This document shows, piece by piece, positions 1-8,888 of a stretch of 64,000 nucleotides of DNA (position 1 is its first letter; every line of letters begins with the position of its first letter). The notes beneath the pieces are model-generated. The model had not been told where the DNA came from. It worked only from the letters and a program-made list of their open reading frames with translations, and did no database searches. Origin of the DNA: Viridibacterium curvum (GTDB lineage Bacteria; Pseudomonadota; Gammaproteobacteria; Burkholderiales; Rhodocyclaceae); contig NZ_BAABLD010000001.1 in the NCBI RefSeq assembly GCF_039544165.1, positions 1 through 64,000 of the forward strand, read 5' to 3'. The position numbers and the translations under genes are program-made.

Positions 1-2064
1 ACCGGAGATCGTCACGCCATTCGAGAACGCGGCGTTGGTCAGGGCGGAGGTGTAGTCCGTGCCGCCACCCGTGGCGGTCACATCGGCGAGCGACAGGGTG
101 TAGGTCGTTGCGACGCTGGAGGCATTCGACAGCGTTACCGTATGCACGATGGCGCTGGCTTCTGTCGCGCTATTGCTCGTGACGGAGGCAATCGTCGGTG
201 CGGCGTCGTCGTCGGTGATCGTGCCGGTGCCGATTGCGCTGGTGTTGGTCGTTGTGCCGGCCGTGCGCGTCGCTGTCAGCGTGAAGGTTTCGTCTGGCTC
301 GTCGACGTTGTCGCTGGTGATCGGCACCCGAACGAGCACCGGGCCTGTCGAGCCGGCAGCCAGCGTGCCACTGCTGCTACTGACCCAGGTCGTACCCCCA
401 TTCGTGGAGACCTCCATCGAACTGGTGTAGTCGCTGCCCGCTGTGGCTGTGCCGTTGGCAAGCGTGAGGTTGAAGCTGGTGGCCGTGGCGCTTGCATTCG
501 AGAGCGCGACCTGGAAAACGGCGAAGCCGCCGTTTTCTGCAACGGTCGGACTGGAGACGGTCAGCGTCGGTGTGTTGTCGTTGTCGACAATGGTCGTCGT
601 CACGCTGCCCGCGGCACCGCCGGAAAGTGCGAGGTTCTCGAAGTTGCCGCCGCTGGCCGACACGAGGCTGACCGTGAAGCTTTCGGCACCTTCGGCGAGC
701 GCATCATCGATGGTCGCGATGGTGAAGTTCGCACTGCTGCTGCCAGCCGGGATGGTGACCGTAGTCGTGCCGTTGAAATCGCTGCCGTTGGCGGCCGTGC
801 CGCTATAGCTGAGCGTGACGGTGACGGCTGTCTGTGCGGCGCTCGTCAGGGACAGGGCGTAGCTGCCGCTGGCGCCTTCCGTGATGCTTGCTGCACCAGT
901 GAGCGACAGCGTTGTGGTGTTCAGGGTGTCGGTGACGCTGGTCGTCGCAGCGGTAGGGCTGATCGTGACCGCTTCGAAGTTGCCGCCTGTAGTGGAACTG
1001 ATTGTGGCAGAGACCGTGCCGGCGTCGATGTAGACGTCTTCAGTTGGCGCTGCAACGGAGACGGTGCCCGTGCTGCTGCCCGCGGCAATGTTGATCGTGG
1101 CGCCGGTGGACAGCGTGACGGTCATGGCTGTGCCGGCCGGGTTGGACAACGACGCGGTATAGACGATGCTGCCGCCTTCGGCCACCGACGGCGTGGCGCT
1201 CAGCGAGACGGTGGTGGCGTCGGCGTCGTCGACGACGTTGACGCTGATGGGTGCGGGCAGCACATAGGTCGTGAAGTTGCCGCCAGTTGCGCTGGTCACA
1301 CTGGTGGTGACAACGTCGGTGCCTTGTACGTAGGAGTCGTCGGCGCGCACGGTTTGCGGTGCGCTGGTCGCCGAAGTGGCGCCAACCGGAATGGTGACCG
1401 TCATGCCGTTGCTGAGCGTGACGACCAGTGGCGAACCGGTGGGTGCGCTGCCCGAGGTGACGGTGTAGACGATGCTGCCGCCTTCGGTGATCGTGGCGGC
1501 AGCGACCGAGATGGTGACCTCGTTGGGGTCGAGCGGCTTGGCGGGTTGCTCTTCGCGTGCAGCAGGTTCGTTGGCGGCGCCCGTGGGCAATTCGTCGGTT
1601 TGCGGCGGGCCATCGTTGGGGCGTTCGAAGCCCAGCGGGCTGATGTCTTCGACGATGCGCAGCAGGCGCACGAAGCCGTGGCCGTTGTCTGCACCGCCAC
1701 CGGCGAGACCGGCGGCAGGGGCTTCAAGGTCGGCGAGCGGATCCTGGCCGGCATTGAGCGCGGCGATGATGCGATCCGCTTCGGTGCTTTGCTGGGTGAT
1801 CGCTGCTTCGCTGCGATCAGTCGGTGTCTGGGTGACGACGCTGTCGTCGATGCTGACCGTACGGTCGCTGCCGATATCGACAAGGCCGCCGTCGCCGCGC
1901 TTGATGCTGACGTGTGCGCCAGACGCCGTCACGATGACCTGTCCTGCGCCGACGTGGTCGCCCACGCGCAGGGCGACGAGGCGTCCGTCAGCCATGCGCA
2001 GCCATGCCTGGCCATCGATGCGCTGGATCGTGCCTTGTTGGGCGGGGTTGTTGGTTTCAGCCAT
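1..2064 (-). CDS. LapA-type giant surface adhesin, N-terminal part (C-terminus beyond the window)
   Basis: The frame is open from an ATG at 2064 down to base 1 (688 codons), so the C-terminus with any RTX repeats and secretion signal lies outside. Residues 1 to about 75 match the retention module of LapA-like proteins, with a GDxV..G.VIVT..GA pattern that holds the adhesin in its outer-membrane pore. Residues 116-119 are PAAG in an Ala/Gly-rich stretch, the di-alanine site cut by LapG-type periplasmic proteases; the Pseudomonas LapA site lies at nearly the same distance from the N-terminus. From about residue 179 come tandem Ig-like/Calx-beta-like repeats of 90-115 residues with recurring TEGGSIVYT-type starts and VDDAD or DNDNTPT-type ends. 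It lies downstream of the exporter genes on the same strand. The family call is firm; the ligand is unknown. Confidence 0.85.
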   Translation of the reverse strand, partial: MAETNNPAQQGTIQRIDGQAWLRMADGRLVALRVGDHVGAGQVIVTASGAHVSIKRGDGGLVDIGSDRTVSIDDSVVTQTPTDRSEAAITQQSTEADRIIAALNAGQDPLADLEAPAAGLAGGGADNGHGFVRLLRIVEDISPLGFERPNDGPPQTDELPTGAANEPAAREEQPAKPLDPNEVTISVAAATITEGGSIVYTVTSGSAPTGSPLVVTLSNGMTVTIPVGATSATSAPQTVRADDSYVQGTDVVTTSVTSATGGNFTTYVLPAPISVNVVDDADATTVSLSATPSVAEGGSIVYTASLSNPAGTAMTVTLSTGATINIAAGSSTGTVSVAAPTEDVYIDAGTVSATISSTTGGNFEAVTISPTAATTSVTDTLNTTTLSLTGAASITEGASGSYALSLTSAAQTAVTVTLSYSGTAANGSDFNGTTTVTIPAGSSSANFTIATIDDALAEGAESFTVSLVSASGGNFENLALSGGAAGSVTTTIVDNDNTPTLTVSSPTVAENGGFAVFQVALSNASATATSFNLTLANGTATAGSDYTSSMEVSTNGGTTWVSSSSGTLAAGSTGPVLVRVPITSDNVDEPDETFTLTATRTAGTTTNTSAIGTGTITDDDAAPTIASVTSNSATEASAIVHTVTLSNASSVATTYTLSLADVTATGGGTDYTSALTNAAFSNGVTISG

Positions 2065-2165
2065 TGCAGGGACTCCGGTCAAAGGTCGGGAGAAGTCGGA
2101 AAACGGAACTTCTCTTTTAACGGTCAATGAACCGGAGACTAGAGCGATGCAAGGCGGGGCGCATC

Positions 2166-2177
2166 GTACCCGGGTAC
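2166..2177. promoter_or_regulatory. 12-bp perfect palindrome upstream of the adhesin gene
   Basis: GTACCCGGGTAC is its own reverse complement. It sits in the 148-bp gap between the LuxR-type regulator and the adhesin start, about 100 bp upstream of the adhesin ATG. The position suits an operator for the neighbouring regulator. That link is inference from position only. Confidence 0.35.
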
Positions 2178-2212
2178 TAGGGGTTATCCGCTGCGGCGTG
2201 AATTTGTGTGAC

Positions 2213-2839
2213 TTACTTCACGCCATGCACGCGCAGGGCGAGCTGCAGACGGTCACCGAGCTGCAGCTTCTCGAAGACTGTCGTGAGGTGCGACTTGACC
2301 GTGCGTTCGGTGATGCCGAGTTTTTCGGCGATCACGAGGTTGGATTCGCCATTGGCGGCAAGCTGAGCGACCTCGGCTTCGCGATCGGTCAGCGAGCGGC
2401 GCCAGCTCTGATCGGGTCGGCGCGGCAAGTTCTCGCTGACACCTCGCAACAAGCGCGTCAGCAGGCTGCGACCGACCCACAGTTCGCCTGCGGCAACAAC
2501 GTCGAGCACTTGCAGCAGGGTCGCTTCGTTGGCGTAGGTGTGGCAGTAGCCGGCGGCACCGGCTTCCATGGCGCGAATGCCTTCGGTGTCGTGCGGTTCG
2601 CTGCTGGCCACGATGATGGAAAGGTGGCCACACCAGCTGCGCCAGCGTGCGTCCTCCCAGGCGGGCAGTGCGGCGCAAGCGGTATCGACGAAGACGAGAC
2701 TTCCGGTCGGCAGACTGCCCAGCTCGCCCGTGCTGCCCAGTCGATGCGCTTGCCAGCGTTTGTCGAGGTTGTGCATGCGCCGTGCGACCGTATCGTCATC
2801 GGTCAGCAGGTAGAGGGCGGGAAGGTCCAGGCGACGCAT
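2213..2839 (-). CDS. LuxR/NarL-type response regulator with an atypical receiver
   Basis: 208 residues. The C-terminal part (about 147-208) is a GerE helix-turn-helix with LTDREAEVAQLAANG and ITERTVKSHLTTVFEKL, the standard NarL-family DNA-binding unit. The N-terminal part has the receiver layout: an acidic DDD patch near residues 14-16 and an Asp at 52 in LVFVDTA. At the usual conserved lysine (GYLxK) the sequence reads GYCHTYA, so phosphorylation signalling may be weak or absent. It lies 12 bp downstream of the membrane fusion gene and just upstream of the adhesin, so it probably controls adhesin or exporter expression. No cognate kinase is adjacent. Confidence 0.8.
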   Translation of the reverse strand: MRRLDLPALYLLTDDDTVARRMHNLDKRWQAHRLGSTGELGSLPTGSLVFVDTACAALPAWEDARWRSWCGHLSIIVASSEPHDTEGIRAMEAGAAGYCHTYANEATLLQVLDVVAAGELWVGRSLLTRLLRGVSENLPRRPDQSWRRSLTDREAEVAQLAANGESNLVIAEKLGITERTVKSHLTTVFEKLQLGDRLQLALRVHGVK

Positions 2840-2851
2840 GTGGTGGTCTTG

Positions 2852-4228
2852 TCAGCGCTCCGTCATGGCACGTTCGTGCGCACGCAGTACGGGCTTGAGC
2901 AGGTAGCTGAGGATGGACTTCTTGCCGGTCAGGATGTCGACTTCAGCGACCATGCCGGGGATGATCGGCAGTTTCTCGTGACCCAGGGTAGAGGAGGCGG
3001 TGCGCACGCGCACGACGTAGTAGGTGTTGCCTTTCTCGTCGGTGATGCTGTCTGCACCGATGTGTTCGAGCGTCGCTTCGAGTCCGCCATAGATGGAGAA
3101 ATCGTAGGCGGTGAACTTGACGAGGGCTGCCTGACCCGGGCGCAGGAAGGCGATGTCGCGCGGTGAGACACGAGCTTCCAGGACGAGAGCGTCGTCGCTG
3201 GGCACAACTTCGATGATGTCCTTGCCGGGCTGAACGACGCCGCCAACTGTGTTAACGAAAAGTTGCTTGACTGTGCCATTGACGGGCGAACGGATATCCG
3301 ATTGCTTGACGCGGTCGGCGAGGCCGACGCTGCCCTCGGACAGGCGCGAGAGCTTGGCCAGGGTGTCAGACAGCTCAGTGCGTGCGAGGTTGCGGAAGTT
3401 GATCTCGACTTCCTGGATCTTGCGCTGAGCCTCGCTGATGGCGGCCTGGATGCGCGGGATCTGTGCGTTGGCAGAGTCGCGCTCGCCACGGTAGCGGCCT
3501 ACATCGCGTTCGAGGCGCAGCAATTCGACTTCCGAGACCGCACCGGTGCGGATCAGCGGGCGTGTCTTGTCCAGCTCGCTTTGCGTGAGGTCCATGCTCT
3601 GCGCGGCGTTGTCTCGGCGCCCACGCATCTCGATGAGCTCCTGCTGGCGCTGCTCGAGTTGCTGGCGCGCGATGCCGAGGTTGGCGTCGAGTTCGCTGCG
3701 CTTGGCGTTGTAGAGGCTGCGTTCTTCCTCGACCGAGGCGGCAGCTTCGGATTGCACTTCGGGCGGTACTTCGAAGGGTTTGCCGTCGGCCAGTGCACGT
3801 AGCCGCGCGGCCTTTGTCTGCAATGAGAGATAGTCGGCACGGTTTTCGTTGAGCGTGGAGACGAAGCGCGTCGGGTCAATCTTCAGCAGCAGCTCGCCCG
3901 CTTTTACCGTTTGACCTTCTTTCACGAGAATTTGCGAGACCATGCCCCCGTCCAGGCTCTGGATGATCTGCAGTTGGCGTGAGGGGATGACCTTGCCGTC
4001 ACCGCGTGTCACTTCGTCGAGCTTGGCAAAGGCGGCCCACAGGATGACGACGCCGACGAACGCGAGTGCAAACCAAACGACGATGCGTGCGCCGCGCGGT
4101 GTCTGGTTGTTCAGCGTCCACTCCGCATCGGCATCGAAGTCGTCTTCGGCGTGGCGAGCGAGGGGCTCGTGGCGATCGAGCGCTTCCTTGATGTGCAGTG
4201 TGAACCAGGCGAGGAATCCGGACTTCAT
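2852..4228 (-). CDS. lapC: Type I secretion membrane fusion protein, HlyD/LapC family
   Basis: 458 residues, the usual length for HlyD adaptors. A cytoplasmic N-terminus is followed by one membrane segment at about 50-68 (IVVWFALAFVGVVILWAAF), a lipoyl half-motif (GGMVSQILVKEGQTVKAGE), a long coiled coil at about 140-300 rich in Glu/Arg/Gln, and a C-terminal beta-barrel part. It would link the inner-membrane ABC exporter to a TolC-like outer-membrane pore, which is not encoded here. Its ATG overlaps the stop codon of the exporter gene by four bases, which indicates translational coupling. The presumed cargo is the adhesin at 1-2064. Confidence 0.9.
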   Translation of the reverse strand: MKSGFLAWFTLHIKEALDRHEPLARHAEDDFDADAEWTLNNQTPRGARIVVWFALAFVGVVILWAAFAKLDEVTRGDGKVIPSRQLQIIQSLDGGMVSQILVKEGQTVKAGELLLKIDPTRFVSTLNENRADYLSLQTKAARLRALADGKPFEVPPEVQSEAAASVEEERSLYNAKRSELDANLGIARQQLEQRQQELIEMRGRRDNAAQSMDLTQSELDKTRPLIRTGAVSEVELLRLERDVGRYRGERDSANAQIPRIQAAISEAQRKIQEVEINFRNLARTELSDTLAKLSRLSEGSVGLADRVKQSDIRSPVNGTVKQLFVNTVGGVVQPGKDIIEVVPSDDALVLEARVSPRDIAFLRPGQAALVKFTAYDFSIYGGLEATLEHIGADSITDEKGNTYYVVRVRTASSTLGHEKLPIIPGMVAEVDILTGKKSILSYLLKPVLRAHERAMTER

Positions 4229-6411
4229 GCGGCCCTCCCGATGCGGCCATGCTGCAGGGCTTCGACAACCTGGGCCTTGGGACCGTCGGCGACGATGGCT
4301 CCGTTGTCGATGACGATGATGCGGTCGACGAGGTCGAGCAGGGATGTGCGATGCGTGATGAGCAGGACGGTTTTGCGCGTGGCGTAAGCGCGCAGGCGCT
4401 GTTTGAGCTGTTCCTCACTCTGGTGGTCCATGCTGGCACTGGGTTCGTCAAGCAGCAGGATGGAGGGGTCGCTCAGCAGGGCGCGGGCGATGGCGACGGC
4501 TTGCTTCTGACCGCCGGACAGGGATTCGCCACGCTCGCCGATCAGCATGTCGAAGCCTTGCGGATGGGCATTGACGAATTCGGATAGACCGGCGAGTTCG
4601 GCTGCGGTGATGATGGCGTTGTCATCGGCAAAGGGGGCTCCCATGGCGATGTTCTCGCGCAAGGTGCCGTAGAACAGGGTCGAGTCCTGGGCGACGAAAC
4701 CGATGGCCCGGCGCAATTCGGCCGGGTCGATCTGGCGTGTGTCGATGCCGTCGATGAGTACCGAGCCATCGGTGGGGGGGTAGAGGCCGAGAATGAGCTT
4801 TTCGAGTGTGGTTTTGCCTGAACCGACGCGACCGATGACGCCGACCTTTTCGCCAGCCTTGATCTTGAAGCTGATCTTGCGCAGCGCTTTCTGCTCGCGG
4901 CCGGGGTAGGCGAAGCCAACGTCCTTGAACTCGATGTCGCCATTGAAGTGGGCGCGATGCACAAAGGGGGCTCCCTCGGGGCGCTCGACCGGTAGCTGCA
5001 TCTGATTCTCGAGTGAGGTCAGGCCGGTGCGTGCCCCCTGGAACTGCATCATCAGCCCGGCGACCTGACCGAAAGGCGAGATGGCGCGGCCCGACAGCAT
5101 GCTGGCGGCAATGATCGCGCCCATCGAGATCTGGCCCTCGGAGAGCAGGTAGACGCCCAGCATGATTGTCGTGATGTTGACCAGCTGCTGTACGGTGGAG
5201 GAGAAATTGACCGTGCCTGACGAGAGGAGGCGCGTCTGTGTGCTGACCTGGGCGATGAATTGCGTGGCGCGCTCCCAGCGGCGCTGGAATTCTCCTTCAG
5301 CGCCGAGTGTCTTGATGGTTTCCAGCCCGACCAGGCTCTCGATGAGGGTGGCGTTGCGTTGCGCACTGGCGCGATAGGTGGTTTCGGTCAGTGCGTGCAT
5401 GCGTGCCTGCGTTATCCAGGCGGTACCGATGATGAGGATCATGCCGATGACGGTAGGGATCAACATCCAGGGGGAGAGCCACAGCAGCACGAGCAGGAAG
5501 ACCAACACGAAGGGCAGGTCGATCAGGGCGGTGACGGTGGCCGAAGCGACGAAGTCGCGCACGCCTTCAAAGGACTTGAGGTTGGCCGAGAACGAGCCCA
5601 CGGAAGCGGGGCGCGATGACATGCGCATCCCCAGTACGCGCTCCATGATGAGGGCGGAGAGGCTGACGTCGACGCGCTTGCTGGCAGTGTCGATGATCCA
5701 GGCACGCACGGTGCGAAGGACCAGGTCGAAACCCAGCATTATCAGCGCGCCGATGGAGAGTACCCACAATGTATCGAAGGCGTGATTGGGCACCACGCGG
5801 TCGTACACGTTCATGGAGTAGAGAGGGATGATGGTGGCGAAGATGTTGACCAGCAGGGCGGCCAGCAAGGCGTCGCGGTAAAGGCGCCAGTTGGCGAAGA
5901 TGGCGCTCCAGAACCAGTGCTTTCCCGCCGAAGGACGTACTTCCGGTGTGCGGCTGTCGAAGCGGAAGCGCGGGCGTACGATGGCCATGGTGCCGTTGTA
6001 GCGCGGCAGGAGTTCGCTGATGGGCATTTCGACCAGCTCGTCAGGATTCTCGGGCTCACGGATGACGCACAGGCCATTGCCGCGTCGTTCGACCAGAAGG
6101 CAGGCGCCACGGTCCTTGAGTAGCAGCACGACGGGTAGCTGGCGGGGTTCGATACGCAGAAGCTCGCGGCGCACCATGCGTGAGTTCAGACCGGCGCGGT
6201 TGGCTGCGCGGGCGAACTGCGAAGGTGGCAGCAGGTGATCGACGCGCGGCAGACCCGCTGCGAGCGCCTCGGCCGTCCAGGGCTGGCCGAAGTCGCGGGT
6301 GAGCATCACCAGGCATTCGATCAGGGGGTCGACGTGAGTCGCATGCGGATTGACCTGCCAGCCGGGAGCCCGGGAGCGGGTGGGGTCGAACGTGCGAGCG
6401 GTTTCGGTCAT
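4225..6411 (-). CDS. lapB: Type I secretion ABC exporter (permease-ATPase), LapB family
   Basis: 728 residues. Residues 1 to about 150 form a C39-peptidase-like domain whose opening (DPLIECLVMLTRDFG) lacks the usual catalytic arrangement, as expected for non-cleaving LapB/HlyB-type exporters. A six-helix membrane domain follows at about 170-460. The nucleotide-binding domain carries Walker A GRVGSGKTT, the signature LSGGQKQ and Walker B ILLLDEPSASMD. It energises one-step export of the adhesin. Upstream and 21 bp away is a small conserved gene on the same strand; downstream it overlaps the fusion protein gene. Confidence 0.92.
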   Translation of the reverse strand: MTETARTFDPTRSRAPGWQVNPHATHVDPLIECLVMLTRDFGQPWTAEALAAGLPRVDHLLPPSQFARAANRAGLNSRMVRRELLRIEPRQLPVVLLLKDRGACLLVERRGNGLCVIREPENPDELVEMPISELLPRYNGTMAIVRPRFRFDSRTPEVRPSAGKHWFWSAIFANWRLYRDALLAALLVNIFATIIPLYSMNVYDRVVPNHAFDTLWVLSIGALIMLGFDLVLRTVRAWIIDTASKRVDVSLSALIMERVLGMRMSSRPASVGSFSANLKSFEGVRDFVASATVTALIDLPFVLVFLLVLLWLSPWMLIPTVIGMILIIGTAWITQARMHALTETTYRASAQRNATLIESLVGLETIKTLGAEGEFQRRWERATQFIAQVSTQTRLLSSGTVNFSSTVQQLVNITTIMLGVYLLSEGQISMGAIIAASMLSGRAISPFGQVAGLMMQFQGARTGLTSLENQMQLPVERPEGAPFVHRAHFNGDIEFKDVGFAYPGREQKALRKISFKIKAGEKVGVIGRVGSGKTTLEKLILGLYPPTDGSVLIDGIDTRQIDPAELRRAIGFVAQDSTLFYGTLRENIAMGAPFADDNAIITAAELAGLSEFVNAHPQGFDMLIGERGESLSGGQKQAVAIARALLSDPSILLLDEPSASMDHQSEEQLKQRLRAYATRKTVLLITHRTSLLDLVDRIIVIDNGAIVADGPKAQVVEALQHGRIGRAA

Positions 6412-6432
6412 GGCAGGCGGATGGTGTCCTGG

Positions 6433-6747
6433 TCAGATGACGTCGCGGTCGCCCAGCAGGTCCAGTGCGCCGTTGAGACGGCGGCGCATGTCCTTGCGGG
6501 CCAGCAGTTTGCGTTGGGCTTCAGGAGGCAGGTCGGTCAGGCGCAGTACGCCTTTTTCAATCAGCACATCAATGAGGTCTTCCATGACGCGAATGAAACT
6601 GGCGTCGAGGCCGGTGAATTCGTCGGCCTGGGCAAAGAACTCCCGCAGCTCGGGGTGCGTTCCGGGAAGGAACTCGTCGTTACCCAGCTCAGGTGATTCC
6701 AGCAGGGCGACGATACGCCCCCCGGCATTTCTGCGTACATACGGCAT
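6433..6747 (-). CDS. Small conserved soluble protein of unknown function
   Basis: 104 residues with no signal peptide or membrane segment. It opens MPYVRRNAGGRIVALLESPE and continues with acidic helical segments. Proteins with this opening are often labelled 'tryptophan synthase beta-like' in databases, a name without functional support; nothing here resembles TrpB catalysis. It is first in a same-strand run with the exporter, fusion, regulator and adhesin genes, 21 bp before the exporter, so it may be co-transcribed with them. Function unknown. Confidence 0.7.
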   Translation of the reverse strand: MPYVRRNAGGRIVALLESPELGNDEFLPGTHPELREFFAQADEFTGLDASFIRVMEDLIDVLIEKGVLRLTDLPPEAQRKLLARKDMRRRLNGALDLLGDRDVI

Positions 6748-6894
6748 GGCTGCTCGCTTTGCAAGGGACAGCGGAATTTAGCATTCGCGGACGTGACTGG
6801 CGCCGGGCAGTTTGTCAGGCTCTGTTTCTGCTACGACGGCCGTGAAGGGTGTCACGGTTTCCCCGGAACACAGGGCGACTGGGAGCTTAACGGC

Positions 6895-6932
6895 AGCCGC
6901 CCCGCCGGGCTTGAGGCCGGGCGGGGCGGGCA
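6895..6932. repeat. GC-rich hairpin downstream of the glycosyltransferase
   Basis: An imperfect inverted repeat (GCCGCCCCGCC... with ...GGGCGGGGCGGGC) lies in the 252-bp gap between 6748 and 6999. It could end transcription of the minus-strand glycosyltransferase, but no T-run follows. I see nothing else in this gap. Confidence 0.35.
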
Positions 6933-6999
6933 GTCGTTCAGCATCCCTGGGGTTTCAGGGGTGGCAAGGGCAGTTTATCGCGCAGTAGTTCAGCCGGTT

Positions 7000-8613
7000 T
7001 TATTGGCAATCGACGATATGGCTGAAGATATTGCGGCGCTCGCACTGGCTCTTGGTGAGGGGCTGGTGATTGGTCAGCGGCAGGAAGAACTGGTTGGTGC
7101 CGATGATGCACAGCGCCAGCACGATTGCCGAGCCCACCCGTATGCGGGCTGTCGCCTTGTGCAGGTTGCACAGGTACTGCCAGCACAGCACGACCAGGAT
7201 GTAGGTGATCAGCAGGCCGATGAAGTAGTGATACAGGTACATCACGCGCTGCGTGCCCAGGTAGAGGTGCAGCAACATGAAGACGCCGTACAGGCCGGTG
7301 AAGAGCTCGATGTAGGTATAGGTTTTCTGGTCGCTGACCGGCAGCTTGTTGAGCCGGTGGTTCATGATCAGCATCAGCGAGTAGATGACGGCGGCAAGGC
7401 CCAGGAACCAGCTGAACTGGTTGCCGGCGAGCTGGACGTAGCGGGTGAAGCCATCAGCCGAGTCCCAGCGGTAGTTGATGGTTTTGTGGTGCCAGAGCCA
7501 GTTGGAGGGGTGGGAGCCGTTCTCGCCGGGTTTGCAGACGTCCAGCTTGGGTACGCCCAGGTGGTCCTTGTCCATGAACTTGAAGTAGTCGCGACCAACG
7601 CTGGCGACGAGGCCCGGGGTGACGGCGCCGCCTTGTGTGACGTACTCCTTGTAGATGGGCGACATGTTTTCCAGATCCTGCTTGCCGGCGGAGCTGGCCG
7701 GGTCGGGCATTTTTGTGCCGATGGCCGTGTGCAGGCTGAAGACGATGCCGAAAACGACAAGGATCGCAAGGATGGTGCTGCCCGTCTTGAGGAGGAAGTC
7801 CAGCGGGCGTTCGGAGAAGGGGGTTTCCTGCGTGAAGGCGTCCTTGAAGTAAAGGACGGGGAACATGATCAGCAGCAGGGCAGCATTGATCTTGACCATG
7901 ATGGCCAGACCGCAGAGCGCGCCGAGACCGGCGTAGTCCATCCAGCGCAGGGGTTCCTCACGTTTCCACAGGCGTACGAATTGCCACAGCGCCGCGATGC
8001 AGAAGAACATCTGGAAGCTGTCGAGGTGCACCGCGCGGAAATGCACGATGTAAGCGTTCTCGAAAAGGTAGAGCGTCGAGAACAGCAGGGCCAGCAGGCG
8101 GTTGCCGGTCAGAGAGAACATCAGGCCGAAGAAGAGCAGGCCGGCGGCGGCGGCAAACAGGCTTGGCATCAGGCGCATGCCGAAAAAGCTGAAGCCTGCA
8201 GGCATCTTGTCGCCGTTGATGTACTTGTCGACAACCAGTTGCTGTTTGTCGATGTTTGCGTTCGCACCGCTGAGCTTTTCGCCGACTGCGATCAGCATCA
8301 GCCCCAGCGGGGGGTGCGGCTCGAAGTGCGCGATGCCATCGATGTAACGTTGTGCGGACGTCATATGGTAGTTCTCGTCCCAGAACGGGTAGGGCGGCTG
8401 GTCTTCGCCGGCGACGAAGTTGAAATAGCCGAGGATGGCGACGAGGATGACGCACAGCAGGGTGCGCACAAGTGCCGGCAGGGCGGCGATGGTGTCCAGC
8501 ATCGGTTGCACGGGCTTGAGCCAGCTGGATGTTCCGGAGGACGCGGTGTCAGGTGCGGCGGCGGCCGGTGCAGGAGTGTTGCTGGCCGGAGGCGCTTTCC
8601 GGGGTTTTGCCAT
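7000..8613 (-). CDS. PMT/ArnT-like integral membrane glycosyltransferase (GT-C fold)
   Basis: 537 residues from the ATG at 8613, which has a GAGGAA ribosome site; an upstream in-frame extension lacks coding character. A Pro/Ala-rich cytoplasmic N-terminus precedes about ten hydrophobic segments. The first large loop has the acidic PFWDENYHM motif and the HPPLG motif typical of protein-O-mannosyltransferase and phospholipid-carrier-dependent transferases, which move a sugar from a polyprenyl-phosphate donor on the periplasmic side. The acceptor could be protein or lipid; no neighbour decides this. It is divergent from the ABC exporter at 8889. Confidence 0.82.
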   Translation of the reverse strand: MAKPRKAPPASNTPAPAAAAPDTASSGTSSWLKPVQPMLDTIAALPALVRTLLCVILVAILGYFNFVAGEDQPPYPFWDENYHMTSAQRYIDGIAHFEPHPPLGLMLIAVGEKLSGANANIDKQQLVVDKYINGDKMPAGFSFFGMRLMPSLFAAAAGLLFFGLMFSLTGNRLLALLFSTLYLFENAYIVHFRAVHLDSFQMFFCIAALWQFVRLWKREEPLRWMDYAGLGALCGLAIMVKINAALLLIMFPVLYFKDAFTQETPFSERPLDFLLKTGSTILAILVVFGIVFSLHTAIGTKMPDPASSAGKQDLENMSPIYKEYVTQGGAVTPGLVASVGRDYFKFMDKDHLGVPKLDVCKPGENGSHPSNWLWHHKTINYRWDSADGFTRYVQLAGNQFSWFLGLAAVIYSLMLIMNHRLNKLPVSDQKTYTYIELFTGLYGVFMLLHLYLGTQRVMYLYHYFIGLLITYILVVLCWQYLCNLHKATARIRVGSAIVLALCIIGTNQFFLPLTNHQPLTKSQCERRNIFSHIVDCQ

Positions 8614-8888
8614 GATTTCCTCGGGGTCTGGAGCAGGTAGCTTGGTGGATTGGACTTCAAACGGTGCGCGAGTGTGCAAGCCGTGAGCGGGCGGTGTCAA
8701 TGTGCTGCGGCGTCGGTGCCGAGCCGGCAGGCGAGTGGCAGGCAAACAGGCAGGCGCAGGAGGTGGTCTGACAGATTTCTGGCTGCACCGCAGCACGATC
8801 TAATATCTCTGTCATGCGGCCGTTAATACGGTTGTCGCGCGTCCGCAACAGACGGTCGCCGGTCTCTCAGCCCACAGGAAGCACAGCA

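Noticed and set aside
142..2130. Long plus-strand frames over the adhesin region
   Set aside because: They are shadows of the minus-strand adhesin: Arg/Gly/Ala-rich translations without domains, while the minus frame gives clear retention-module and repeat sequence.
4225..6411. The exporter as a peptide-cleaving bacteriocin transporter
   Set aside because: The N-terminal domain looks like C39 but lacks the usual catalytic set, and the neighbour is a LapA-type adhesin, not a small leader peptide.
6793..8640. A 615-codon plus-strand frame
   Set aside because: It lies opposite the glycosyltransferase; its translation is compositionally biased and has no recognisable domain, while the minus frame has membrane helices and family motifs.
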